15,318 nt of DNA from Pseudomonadota bacterium. Its GTDB lineage: Bacteria > Myxococcota > Polyangia > Polyangiales > Polyangiaceae. The first letter of the stretch is position 1. Each line of letters starts with the position of its first letter. This document shows positions 7,071 through 14,132 of the stretch, piece after piece. Both the position numbers and the translations under genes were made by a program. The notes under the pieces were generated by a model. The model worked only from the letters and a program-made list of their open reading frames with translations. It made no database searches and was not told where the DNA came from. The stretch is taken from assembly GCA_023419055.1 (NCBI GenBank), contig JAEZYO010001008.1, positions 1 through 15,318 of the forward strand, given 5' to 3'.

Positions 7071-8189
7071 ATGAGTACCGACAAGAAGCTCTACGCGGCC
7101 ATCGCCGTGCTCGCCGTCCTCGGCGGAGCGCTCTTTCTGACCAACAAGAAAGAGAAAGAAGACCACGCCGCGCACACCGTCGCAGGGCAGCAGGCCGAGC
7201 TGCCCAAGCTCGCCATCACGGACGAGCAGACCAAGGGGATCGACAAGATCGTGATCTCGAAGCCCGCCGACGGTGACGGCGGCGCGGCGAGCGAGGTCGT
7301 CCTGGTCAAGGAGGGCGAGGACTGGAAGATGAAGGCCCCGGTCGAGGCCGCCGCCAACCAGGCCAACGTCAAGTCCCTGCTCGACAACCTGAAGGCCCTC
7401 AAGCCGGGCGAGATGATCGACTCGAGCAAGAGCAGCTATGACAAGTACAAGGTGTCGGACGACAAGGCCCTCCACGCTGTCTTCACCAAGGGCGACACCG
7501 TGATCCTCGACGCCTACTTCGGCGAGAGCGGCGGCCGCGGTCAGATGACGCGCCTCGCCGGCAAGGAAGGCGTGTTCGCGATGAAGGGGTACTCGAGCTA
7601 CCTCTACAGCCGCGACGTGAAGGGCTTCCGCGACCTCACGATCTTCAAATTCGAAGACACGGCGGTCACGGGTGCCACGATCGACAACGAGCACGGCTCG
7701 TTCACCTTCACGAAAGACGGCGACAAGTGGCTCGCCAAGCACAAGGCACCCAAGGCGGCGGCAGCGAAGGAGCTCGACAAGTTCGACGACGCGAAGCTCA
7801 AGGACATGCTTCGGGCCTACAAGGGCCTGAACGCGGACGGCTTCGCGGAGAAGGGCAAGACGGCCGCCGATCTCGGCCTCGACAAGCCCGTCGCGACGGT
7901 CACCTTCACGCTCAACGACGGCGCGAAGCGTGAGGTGAAGGTCGGAGCAAACGCGGAAGGATCGAGCCGCTGGGTGCAGGCCACCGGGCACGAGGAGCTC
8001 CTCAGCATCAGCTCCTGGGCGGCGGACTGGGCCACGGCCGAGCCGAAGAAGTTCCAGAAGACCGAAGAGAAGAAGGACGGCGACAAGGCCGAAGGCGCGT
8101 CCGAAAAGAAGGACGAGAAGAAGAAGAAGGCGCCGGCGGCTCCGGCGCCGGCAGCTCCTGCCGACCCGCACGCGGATCACGGGCACTGA
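7071..8189 (+). CDS. DUF4340 domain-containing membrane-anchored protein
   Basis: The 372 residues carry an N-terminal signal anchor (about 7-24) and then a periplasmic region resembling DUF4340 (PF14238-type). Two related halves are visible: VVLVKEGEDWKMKAP (76-90), then a LLDNLKALKPGEM helix; and FTFTKDGDKWLAKHKAP (211-227), then a LKDMLRAYKGLNADGF helix. The second half is followed by a beta-rich stretch, VATVTFTLNDGAKREVKVG (274-292). The tail from about 326 is Lys/Glu- then Ala/Pro-rich and ends DPHADHGH, low-complexity with four histidines including the one at the C-terminus. It sits 42 bases after gldG, and a strong terminator follows, so it is the last gene of the operon. DUF4340 proteins commonly follow GldG-like genes; no biochemical role is established. 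Confidence 0.85.
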   Translation: MSTDKKLYAAIAVLAVLGGALFLTNKKEKEDHAAHTVAGQQAELPKLAITDEQTKGIDKIVISKPADGDGGAASEVVLVKEGEDWKMKAPVEAAANQANVKSLLDNLKALKPGEMIDSSKSSYDKYKVSDDKALHAVFTKGDTVILDAYFGESGGRGQMTRLAGKEGVFAMKGYSSYLYSRDVKGFRDLTIFKFEDTAVTGATIDNEHGSFTFTKDGDKWLAKHKAPKAAAAKELDKFDDAKLKDMLRAYKGLNADGFAEKGKTAADLGLDKPVATVTFTLNDGAKREVKVGANAEGSSRWVQATGHEELLSISSWAADWATAEPKKFQKTEEKKDGDKAEGASEKKDEKKKKAPAAPAPAAPADPHADHGH

Positions 8190-8216
8190 GCGCGCCTCTC
8201 GAGCGCCTCGAAACGA

Positions 8217-8262
8217 GATTCCGCCCGCCTCGGGACACCGAGCGCGGGCGGAGTCGCATTTT
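8217..8262 (+). terminator. Strong intrinsic terminator of the ABC operon
   Basis: CCGCCCGC (8221-8228) plus CTCGG (8229-8233) pair with CCGAG (8238-8242) plus GCGGGCGG (8244-8251) around a GACA loop, with one bulged C. The stem extends four further pairs outward (GATT with AGTC, one G-U) and is followed by GCATTTT (8256-8262). This is the clearest terminator in the window and separates the ABC operon from the gene at 8316. Confidence 0.75.
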
Positions 8263-8315
8263 GATCACCCATCGGGGTGTTGACGTCCACCGTTGCCGAC
8301 TCGAAGACTCGGGGA

Positions 8316-9236
8316 ATGCGAGGCCGACTACTGTGTGCGGGGTTCAGCTGCGCGCTCTCGCTCGTCTCGCCGCACGCCCTCGCCGAGCCGTCCCCGAAGG
8401 GCTCGCCCCGCACGACGGACGAGCTCGTCCAGCTCTACGTCGCCGAGGCCGCCTACGCGGGCCTCACCGGGCTCATGGTGCACGACTTGGCGGGCGAAGG
8501 TTCGGTGCCGAGCTTCGTGCTGCCGAGCGTGGGCGTCGCGGCGCTCGCGATCGGCGGCACTGCTCAGGCGGATAGCGAAGGCGGGCTCAGCCTGGGACAA
8601 CCTCAGGCGATCGCGACCGACGCTTGGATCGGCGCGGCCATCGGCGGCGCCTGGGTCTGGCACTTCGACGCCAAGTCTGCCGAAGGCGAAGGTTGGTCAC
8701 GCGGCGCGCAGACCGGCGTCATCTGGGCGGGTGCGACGGCCGGCGCGCTGATCGGAGCGATCCGCTACGAGCTCCGGCCCACCCCTCCGGGTCAAGCTGC
8801 CCTGACCGGCAGCTTCGCGCTCTGGATGGGCGCCGGAAGTGCTCTTTTCGCAGGAGCGCTGGAAGCCGATCCCGAGAAGCGGGACGACCGCACGAGCTTC
8901 GGCGCGGCGCTCGGTCTGGAGATCGGGATCGTCGCGGGCTCCTACGTCGTTCGAACCTTGAAGTTGAACCCTTCGATCGGGTTCGTCCGGATGTTGGACG
9001 CGGGGGCCCTCCTCGGTACGACCCTGGCGGGTGGCACGTACCTGCTCGCGGCGGACGCGGAGCTCGATGACCGCGCCACGCTCGGGGTCGCCTTCGGAGG
9101 GCTCATCGCCGGGATGGCGGCGGCCGAGCTCCTGGCGCCTCGCCTCGGCTTCGCGAAGCACCTGTCCTTCACGCTGGCCCCTGATTTCACCCTCGCTCCA
9201 GGCGCGGCCGGGCTCCGCGCCCAAGGCGCGTTCTGA
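8316..9236 (+). CDS. Exported/membrane protein of unknown function, Gly/Ala-rich helices
   Basis: I do not recognise the family. From ATG 8316 the protein has 306 residues and a good Sec signal peptide: RGR, then a hydrophobic core, cut after SPHALA near residue 23. A longer form from GTG 8277 adds 13 polar residues ahead of the signal and is less likely, although neither start has a clear ribosome binding site. The mature part contains about seven Gly/Ala-rich hydrophobic segments with small-residue spacing, for example IGAAIGGAWVWHF, VIWAGATAGALIGAI, FALWMGAGSALFAGALEAD, LGTTLAGGTYLLAA and LGVAFGGLIAGMAAAELLAP, separated by short charged loops. This suggests a multi-helix membrane protein packed through glycine zippers, possibly of internal-repeat origin. 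An outer-membrane barrel is less likely because the segments are 18-20 residues and helix-like. It follows the operon terminator and so is separately transcribed. Confidence 0.65.
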   Translation: MRGRLLCAGFSCALSLVSPHALAEPSPKGSPRTTDELVQLYVAEAAYAGLTGLMVHDLAGEGSVPSFVLPSVGVAALAIGGTAQADSEGGLSLGQPQAIATDAWIGAAIGGAWVWHFDAKSAEGEGWSRGAQTGVIWAGATAGALIGAIRYELRPTPPGQAALTGSFALWMGAGSALFAGALEADPEKRDDRTSFGAALGLEIGIVAGSYVVRTLKLNPSIGFVRMLDAGALLGTTLAGGTYLLAADAELDDRATLGVAFGGLIAGMAAAELLAPRLGFAKHLSFTLAPDFTLAPGAAGLRAQGAF

Positions 9237-9286
9237 CCGGGTCGAACGCCTTGCCGCTCACCGGGCTCGGGTGTAGCCATCGGGCC

Positions 9287-10252
9287 ATGTGGTGGCAGCG
9301 TGGTGGTGCAGTGTTCTCACTCCCCAGACGAGGGTGGTGGGAGAGATACGGCGTACCTGCTTCGACGATGCTCTGCGTCCTCGAGCTCGCCGGCTGCGTC
9401 CCTTCGAAGGAATCCTTGAGCGCCGGCCAGATCGGCTGCGTTCCTTCGGAGATCACGATCAGCGACGAAGCCTCGGACCCCGGCTTCGTCCAGTCCACCC
9501 AGACCTGGATCGCAGAATGCCACGGCAAGCGATTCATCTGCTCCAAGACGACGACCAATTCGTCGAACTACGTTCCGAGCTCGTCCGGCGGCAGCAGCAG
9601 TTCGGGCTGGTTGCACACCACCACGGATTCCGACGTCGCCTGTCGAGAGGCGCTGTCCGATCCGAGCGCGACCGCCACGGCTCCGTCGCCTACTCCGGCG
9701 CCCGATTCGCGCGTCGCCGCTCAGACCCCGGCGGCCCCCGCCCCATCGACCGCCAAAGCAGAGCCACCGATCGGCGCTGGCGGCTTCGAATTTGCGTTCG
9801 ACGCGTCCGGCGCTCGCAAAGCCTGCGAGCTTGCCGGCAAGCAATGGCGAGACGAAGGCGGTGTTCACACTTGCTCGGGGCTCGCGCGAGACGCGGGCTC
9901 CCCAGCGACCGCGGCGTTCGAGTTCTGCGGCGCCTCGACGTGCTCGATCGAGCTGCGCTTCGAGAGCCCGGAAAAATGGCTTTCGCTGGTCACGGGGCTT
10001 CGCGGCAAGCTCAGCGAGAAATACGGAGCGCCAGAGAGCACGAGCTCGCTCCCCGCTGTCTGCAACGCAGAGCCGGAGTTCACTCGGTGCTTCAGGGACC
10101 AGGGGCAGCAGTTGCAGTACTGGTGGGGCTGGAGCTCGGGCCAACGTATCGAGCTTCGCATCGGCGGGGCAGACAGCTCGCAGGCGCCCGGAATCCGGTT
10201 GATCTACCGGAAAACTCCCGAAACTAGCGCGGTCGACGCTTCCGTCCTCTGA
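9287..10252 (+). CDS. Putative two-domain Cys-containing lipoprotein, function unknown
   Basis: ATG 9287 (321 residues) is chosen; a TTG at 9251 in the same frame would add 12 residues. A lipobox-like LAGC lies at 34-37, preceded by a hydrophobic stretch (VPASTMLCVLE) after basic residues. The signal is long and carries a glutamate, so lipidation is likely but not certain. The first domain (about 48-95) has GCVPSEITISD and TWIAECHGKRFICS, then a later Cys; this C...C-GKRF-C layout looks like a small disulphide-bonded module found in myxobacterial lipoproteins. A Ser/Thr/Pro/Ala linker (about 130-170) follows. The C-terminal domain (about 175-300) has paired cysteines (CELAGKQW, HTCSG, FCGASTCSIELRF, AVCNAEPEFTRC) and an RGKLSEKYGAPE segment typical of periplasmic proteins that compare residual charge or mass. 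No enzyme motif is visible. Confidence 0.62.
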   Translation: MWWQRGGAVFSLPRRGWWERYGVPASTMLCVLELAGCVPSKESLSAGQIGCVPSEITISDEASDPGFVQSTQTWIAECHGKRFICSKTTTNSSNYVPSSSGGSSSSGWLHTTTDSDVACREALSDPSATATAPSPTPAPDSRVAAQTPAAPAPSTAKAEPPIGAGGFEFAFDASGARKACELAGKQWRDEGGVHTCSGLARDAGSPATAAFEFCGASTCSIELRFESPEKWLSLVTGLRGKLSEKYGAPESTSSLPAVCNAEPEFTRCFRDQGQQLQYWWGWSSGQRIELRIGGADSSQAPGIRLIYRKTPETSAVDASVL

Positions 10253-10288
10253 GCGACGGCTACTCCCTCGCTCGCCCCGCCTTGGTGC

Positions 10289-10294
10289 TATGGT
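10289..10294 (+). promoter_or_regulatory. Possible -10 element of pheT
   Basis: TATGGT at 10289-10294 lies 9 bases before the pheT ATG. With initiation 6-8 bases downstream, the transcript would have almost no leader. There is no purine-rich ribosome binding site in the intervening CGCGCGCCC, which fits a leaderless mRNA. No convincing -35 is visible. Confidence 0.3.
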
Positions 10295-10303
10295 CGCGCG
10301 CCC

Positions 10304-12793
10304 ATGCGCGTCTCTTACAACTGGATCCGTGAGCTCCTCCCGACCCTGAAGGCTGACCCGAGCGAGGTCGCGCTCCGCCTCTCGGCAGCCGGTCTCGCGG
10401 TGGACGGTGTGCGTCGCTATGGCGAAGCGCTCACCGAGGTCACGGTCGTCGCGGTCGTGGCGACGGAGCCGCACCCGAACCGCGCGAACCTGAAGCTCGT
10501 CACCGTCGACAAGGGCGGCGCGCAGCAGAAGCTCGTGTGCGGCGCGAGCAACGTGCCGGGCCCGGGTGGGCTCGTCGTGCTGGCCGGCGTCGGAGCCAAG
10601 CTCCCTTGCTTCCCCGAGCCGCTCGCCGGTCGCGAAATCGGAGGCGTGCTCTCGGAGGGGATGCTCTGCAGCACGAGCGAGCTCGGCCTGACCGAGGACT
10701 CGGACGGGATCCTGATCTTGCCCGCAGGCAGCGCCAAGCCGGGTCAGAAGCTTTCGGACGTGCTGCCGAGCGCGGTCGACACCATCTACGAGCTCGACGT
10801 CACTCCGAATCGGCCCGACGCGCTCGGCCACGTCGGGGTCGCGCGCGAGCTCGCCGCGCTCTACGGCTTGCCGTTCGCGCTGCCGCGCCCGAAGCCTCCG
10901 GCGCAGTCGAACCCGGAGCCGCTCGCGAGCTTCGTGAGCGTCGAGAATCAGGACACCGAGCGCTGCCCTCACTACGGCGCGGGCGTCGTCACGGACGTGA
11001 CGATCGCTCCCTCGCCGCTCGCGCTCGCGTTCCGGCTGGAGAGCCTCGGCGTGCGCGCGATCTCGAACGTGGTCGACGTCACGAACCTCCTCCTGCTGCT
11101 CTATGGGCAGCCGCTCCACGCCTTCGATCTGGCGCACGTGCGCGGGAAGAAGATCGTCGTCCGTCGCGCCAGGGCGGGCGAGCCGTTCACCACGCTCGAC
11201 GGCGTCGCGCGCAAGCTCGACGCAGACGACCTCGTGATCTGCGACGCGGAAGGGCCCTCGGCGCTCGCCGGCGTGATGGGCGGGCAGGACAGCGAGATCA
11301 AGGACACCACACGCGCGGTCCTGCTCGAGTGCGCGTACTTCACCCCACGGGGTGTGCGCCGCACCGCGCGCCGGCACGGCATGCACACCGAGTCGAGCCA
11401 CCGCTTCGAGCGCGGCGTCGACTGGGCCAACGTCGCGCACGTGCTCGAGCACGCGAAGTCGCTCCTCTCGGAGCTCGCCTCCGGCAAGGTGGTGAGCGGC
11501 GCGCTCCACGAGAAGGGCAAGCTCCCGGAGCTTCCGAGCATTCCCCTCCGCTCCGAGCGCCTCGACGCGCTGCTGGGCGTGGCCGTGCCGTTCGCCGAGG
11601 CCGAAGCGATCCTCGCCCGGCTCGGCTTCGAGATCGTCGAGAAGAGCGGCGCCGGAGCCGACGCGCGCCTGCTCGCGCGCGGTCCCTCGTTCCGCCCCGA
11701 CGTCTCACGCGAAGAGGATCTGATCGAAGAGGTGGGGCGCGTGCGCGGCCTCGACCTCATCCCGACCGTCTTGCCCGCGATTCGCCCGCAGGCGCCCCGA
11801 CAGACCGGCAAGCTCGAGCGCGAGATCGCAAACCAGGCGGTCTCCCTCGGCCTGAGCGAGGCGCTCACCTATGCGTTCGTGAACCCGCGCGATCTCGAGC
11901 GCCTCGGCGCGCCGGCGCCCGTGGTCAAGCTCACGAACCCGCTCACCGAGGAGCGCAGCGTGATGCGCACGAGCCTGCTCCCCGGTCTGGTGGAGGCGCT
12001 CGCTCGAGCCCGGCGTCGCGGGGAAGATCGCGTGCGCCTGTTCTCGGTCGGCTCCTTGTTCTTGAACCCGGTCGACGAGGAGCGGGGCGGAGTGCGTCCG
12101 CGTCAGAAGGACGACGTGGGCGCGCTGCCGCACGAGCCGTCGTGGTTCGCCGCGATCCTCGCGGGGCCTCGGCCGGACTACCTCGCCCTGAAATCCGAGG
12201 AACACGACGTCTTCGACGCGAAGGCGATCGCGACGGAGCTGGTCGAGCGCGTGACCAACCAGCGTGTGACGGTGCGCTTCGTCGGCGCGGACGGCAATCT
12301 CCCTCACCTTCACCCGCGCGGCGCCACGCTGCTCATGGTCGGGGAGCGCGTGGTGGGGCGCTTCGGTCCGCTCCATCCGGACGTCGTCGCGGCCTTCGAT
12401 CTCGGTGACGGCGCCGTCGTGATCGAGCTCGACCTCGAGTCGGTCTCCGAGCTCGGCGCAAAAGTCCCGCGCTACGAGCCCATCCCGCGCGTCCCCGCCG
12501 TGACGCGCGACCTCTCGCTCGTCGTGGAAGAACGCGTGCTCGCGGGCAGCGTCGAGCGCTTGCTGCTCGAGGCGGGCGGGGAGCTCTGCGAGTCGATCCA
12601 GGTCGTCGCCGATTTCCGCGGCGGATCAGTGCCGGCGGGCCATCGCTCTCTCACCTTCCGCGTCGTGTATCGCGACCCCAAGGCGCGGAGCGCGCCGGAC
12701 TCGGCGCGCACGCTGACCGATCAAGAAGTGGATCAGGTCGTGAGCAAGATGCTCGAGAGCGCGAAGAGCGGGCTCGGCGCGACGCTGCGCTGA
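10304..12793 (+). CDS. pheT: Phenylalanine--tRNA ligase beta subunit
   Basis: Beta subunit of the (alpha-beta)2 enzyme that charges tRNA-Phe; cytosolic. The 829 residues are slightly longer than the usual 790-800. Domain order is complete: an N-terminal region (MRVSYNWIRELLP) and the tRNA-binding OB fold (about 40-150; VVATEPHPNRANLKLVTVDK, LVCGASNVPGPG); the B3/4 editing domain (about 220-372; VVDVTNLLLLLYGQPLHAFD, ALAGVMGGQDSEI, SHRFERGVDW); B5 (about 410-490; FRPDVSREEDLIEEVGRVRG); the catalytic-like core (about 500-715; LTNPLTEERSVMRTSLLPGL); and the C-terminal FDX-ACB anticodon-binding domain (about 723-829; IPRVPAVTRDLSLVVEE, ARTLTDQEVDQVV). ATG 10304 fits the family N-terminus exactly. 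The usual partner pheS is not upstream; an unrelated lipoprotein gene is. The alpha subunit must be encoded elsewhere. Confidence 0.97.
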   Translation: MRVSYNWIRELLPTLKADPSEVALRLSAAGLAVDGVRRYGEALTEVTVVAVVATEPHPNRANLKLVTVDKGGAQQKLVCGASNVPGPGGLVVLAGVGAKLPCFPEPLAGREIGGVLSEGMLCSTSELGLTEDSDGILILPAGSAKPGQKLSDVLPSAVDTIYELDVTPNRPDALGHVGVARELAALYGLPFALPRPKPPAQSNPEPLASFVSVENQDTERCPHYGAGVVTDVTIAPSPLALAFRLESLGVRAISNVVDVTNLLLLLYGQPLHAFDLAHVRGKKIVVRRARAGEPFTTLDGVARKLDADDLVICDAEGPSALAGVMGGQDSEIKDTTRAVLLECAYFTPRGVRRTARRHGMHTESSHRFERGVDWANVAHVLEHAKSLLSELASGKVVSGALHEKGKLPELPSIPLRSERLDALLGVAVPFAEAEAILARLGFEIVEKSGAGADARLLARGPSFRPDVSREEDLIEEVGRVRGLDLIPTVLPAIRPQAPRQTGKLEREIANQAVSLGLSEALTYAFVNPRDLERLGAPAPVVKLTNPLTEERSVMRTSLLPGLVEALARARRRGEDRVRLFSVGSLFLNPVDEERGGVRPRQKDDVGALPHEPSWFAAILAGPRPDYLALKSEEHDVFDAKAIATELVERVTNQRVTVRFVGADGNLPHLHPRGATLLMVGERVVGRFGPLHPDVVAAFDLGDGAVVIELDLESVSELGAKVPRYEPIPRVPAVTRDLSLVVEERVLAGSVERLLLEAGGELCESIQVVADFRGGSVPAGHRSLTFRVVYRDPKARSAPDSARTLTDQEVDQVVSKMLESAKSGLGATLR

Positions 12794-12842
12794 GTCGAGG
12801 CGAAGCGCGACGGTGCGGCGGCGCCTGGGGAATAACCACCAG

Positions 12843-12870
12843 TTTTCTGCGAAGATCACGCTGCTAAACT
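12843..12870 (+). promoter_or_regulatory. Probable promoter of the fibro-slime gene
   Basis: In an AT-richer patch after pheT, TTTTCT (12843-12848), a 16-base spacer and TAAACT (12865-12870) are found. TAAACT lies only 5 bases before GTG 12876 and no ribosome binding site is present, so transcription would start at or next to the start codon (leaderless). Confidence 0.4.
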
Positions 12871-12875
12871 GATGC

Positions 12876-13769
12876 GTGCCCTCGCTCCGTCGCTCCCTCA
12901 CGCTGGCGTCGCTGCTCGCGATTCCGAGCGGAACATTCGGCTGCGGCCCCTCCGACGCGCCGAGCAGTAAGGCTCCCGATCCGGGTCCGAGAGACATCGA
13001 TTCGGACGGCTCCCCCGGCGGGTACGAGCTCGGCGGTGAGGTCGACGGGGACTCGAGCAGCAGCGATCGGGGCGAGGCTGGCTCTTGCGATCCGAAATCG
13101 ATCCTCTTGAAAGCCGTGGTGCGCGACTTCAACGCCCAAGGCGATCCGAACGGGCACCCCGATTTCGAGGCGTTCGGCGGCGGGACCGCCTCGCTGGGGC
13201 TCGTCGAGCAAGACCTCGGCCCCGATCGAAAGCCCGTCTACACGGGGCTCTGCTCCGAACCCGGCATGACCGAGAGCTGCCCGAACGACCAGCAGATGAC
13301 CGACGAGGAGAGCTTCGATCAGTGGTACCGGGACACGCCCGGCGTGAACCTCGCCTACGAGGTCGTCCTGTCGCTCGACCCCACCCCCGAGGGCCTGCGC
13401 TTCGAGAGCGCGGAGTTCTTCCCGGTGGACGGCGCGGGCTTTGGCGATCAAGGGCGCGGCCGCAACTATCACTTCACCACCGAAGTGCACACCGAGTTCG
13501 AGTACCAGGGCGGCGAGGTCTTCACCTTCATGGGTGATGACGACGTCTGGATCTTCGTCAACGGCAAGCTCGCGGTCGACCTCGGAGGCTTGCACGGCGA
13601 GCTCTCGGGCACGGTCGATCTCGACGCGAGCGCGGAGGCGCTCGCGCTAGAAAAGGGGCGATCCTATCCCTTCGATCTCTTCCACGCCGAGCGACACACG
13701 CTCGAATCGCGTTTCCGCATGGACACGAACTTCCATTTCACGCAGTGCGGCACGCGGGTGCAGGACTGA
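12876..13769 (+). CDS. Fibro-slime domain-containing exported (lipo)protein
   Basis: The 297 residues start at GTG 12876. The N-terminus MPSLRRSLTLASLLAIPSGT followed by FGC looks like a lipoprotein signal with Cys23 as the lipidated residue, although the lipobox (TFGC) is weak. A Ser/Asp/Gly-rich linker (24-70) leads to the fibro-slime region (about 75-290; TIGR02148-type, related to PA14 folds): KAVVRDFNAQGDPNGHPDFE (79-98), SFDQWYRDTPGVN (146-158), NYHFTTEVHTEFEY (197-210), GDDDVWIFVNGKLAVDLGG (220-238) and a C-terminal FDLFHAERHTLESRFRM (266-282). The domain was named for proteins of Dictyostelium and Fibrobacter and is found in cell-surface proteins that bind polysaccharide or matrix. 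A surface or matrix role is inferred. The acidic DDD motif could bind calcium, as in PA14. It is a single-domain, complete copy. Confidence 0.88.
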   Translation: MPSLRRSLTLASLLAIPSGTFGCGPSDAPSSKAPDPGPRDIDSDGSPGGYELGGEVDGDSSSSDRGEAGSCDPKSILLKAVVRDFNAQGDPNGHPDFEAFGGGTASLGLVEQDLGPDRKPVYTGLCSEPGMTESCPNDQQMTDEESFDQWYRDTPGVNLAYEVVLSLDPTPEGLRFESAEFFPVDGAGFGDQGRGRNYHFTTEVHTEFEYQGGEVFTFMGDDDVWIFVNGKLAVDLGGLHGELSGTVDLDASAEALALEKGRSYPFDLFHAERHTLESRFRMDTNFHFTQCGTRVQD

Positions 13770-13801
13770 TGCGGAAACCAGGTTCGTGTTACTGAGAGGG
13801 C

Positions 13802-14089
13802 GTGAACGCACGATCCATGAGCGCCCTCGTTTTCGGCGCGCTGCTGCTGTCGGCGTGCGAGCGTAAGGCGCCCGGCCCCGCCGAGTGCCAGGCGTTCGGC
13901 GAGATCGTGATGACGCTCACCGAGGAGGCGCGGACCCCTCCGGCGCTCCAGGAAGCCAAGCTCGGCGAGCACGTGAGGAGCTGTTTGACCACACCGTACG
14001 ACGATGAGCTCATCGCGTGCGTCGCGGAAACTCGCCGTTTTCGGCGCTGCCACCGCGCCTTCACGATCAGGAAGGAGCTCGAGCGGTAG
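13802..14089 (+). CDS. Small Cys-rich lipoprotein, function unknown
   Basis: The 95 residues start at GTG 13802, with GAGAGG close upstream. ATG 13817 would leave a signal without positive charge, so GTG is preferred. The signal NARSMSALVFGALLLSAC has a textbook lipobox LSAC with lipidated Cys19, so the product should sit in the inner or outer membrane facing the periplasm. The mature part (76 residues) has four more cysteines (29, 61, 73, 83), suitable for two disulphides, with spacing resembling a small helical hairpin: CQAFGEIVMTL, RSCL, LIACV, RRC. It lies 32 bases after the fibro-slime gene and may share its transcript. I do not recognise a named family. Codon usage matches the neighbours. 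Confidence 0.72.
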   Translation: MNARSMSALVFGALLLSACERKAPGPAECQAFGEIVMTLTEEARTPPALQEAKLGEHVRSCLTTPYDDELIACVAETRRFRRCHRAFTIRKELER

Positions 14090-14116
14090 GGCATTCTCGA
14101 TGCCCGAGAGCGGCGG

Positions 14117-14122
14117 TACTCT
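14117..14122 (+). promoter_or_regulatory. Possible -10 element of the DUF4190-like gene
   Basis: TACTCT ends 10 bases before ATG 14133. It repeats the pattern at pheT and the fibro-slime gene of a -10-like hexamer very close to the start codon with no ribosome binding site between. On its own it is weak evidence. Confidence 0.22.
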
Positions 14123-14132
14123 GGGACCTTCG

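Noticed and set aside
9317..11509. 730-residue antisense open frame over the lipoprotein and pheT
   Set aside because: pheT is certain on the forward strand; the frame has shadow composition and no family signature.
10537..12408. 623-residue forward frame inside pheT in another frame
   Set aside because: Arg/Ala/Gly-rich shadow with no recognisable domain; pheT is complete in its own frame.
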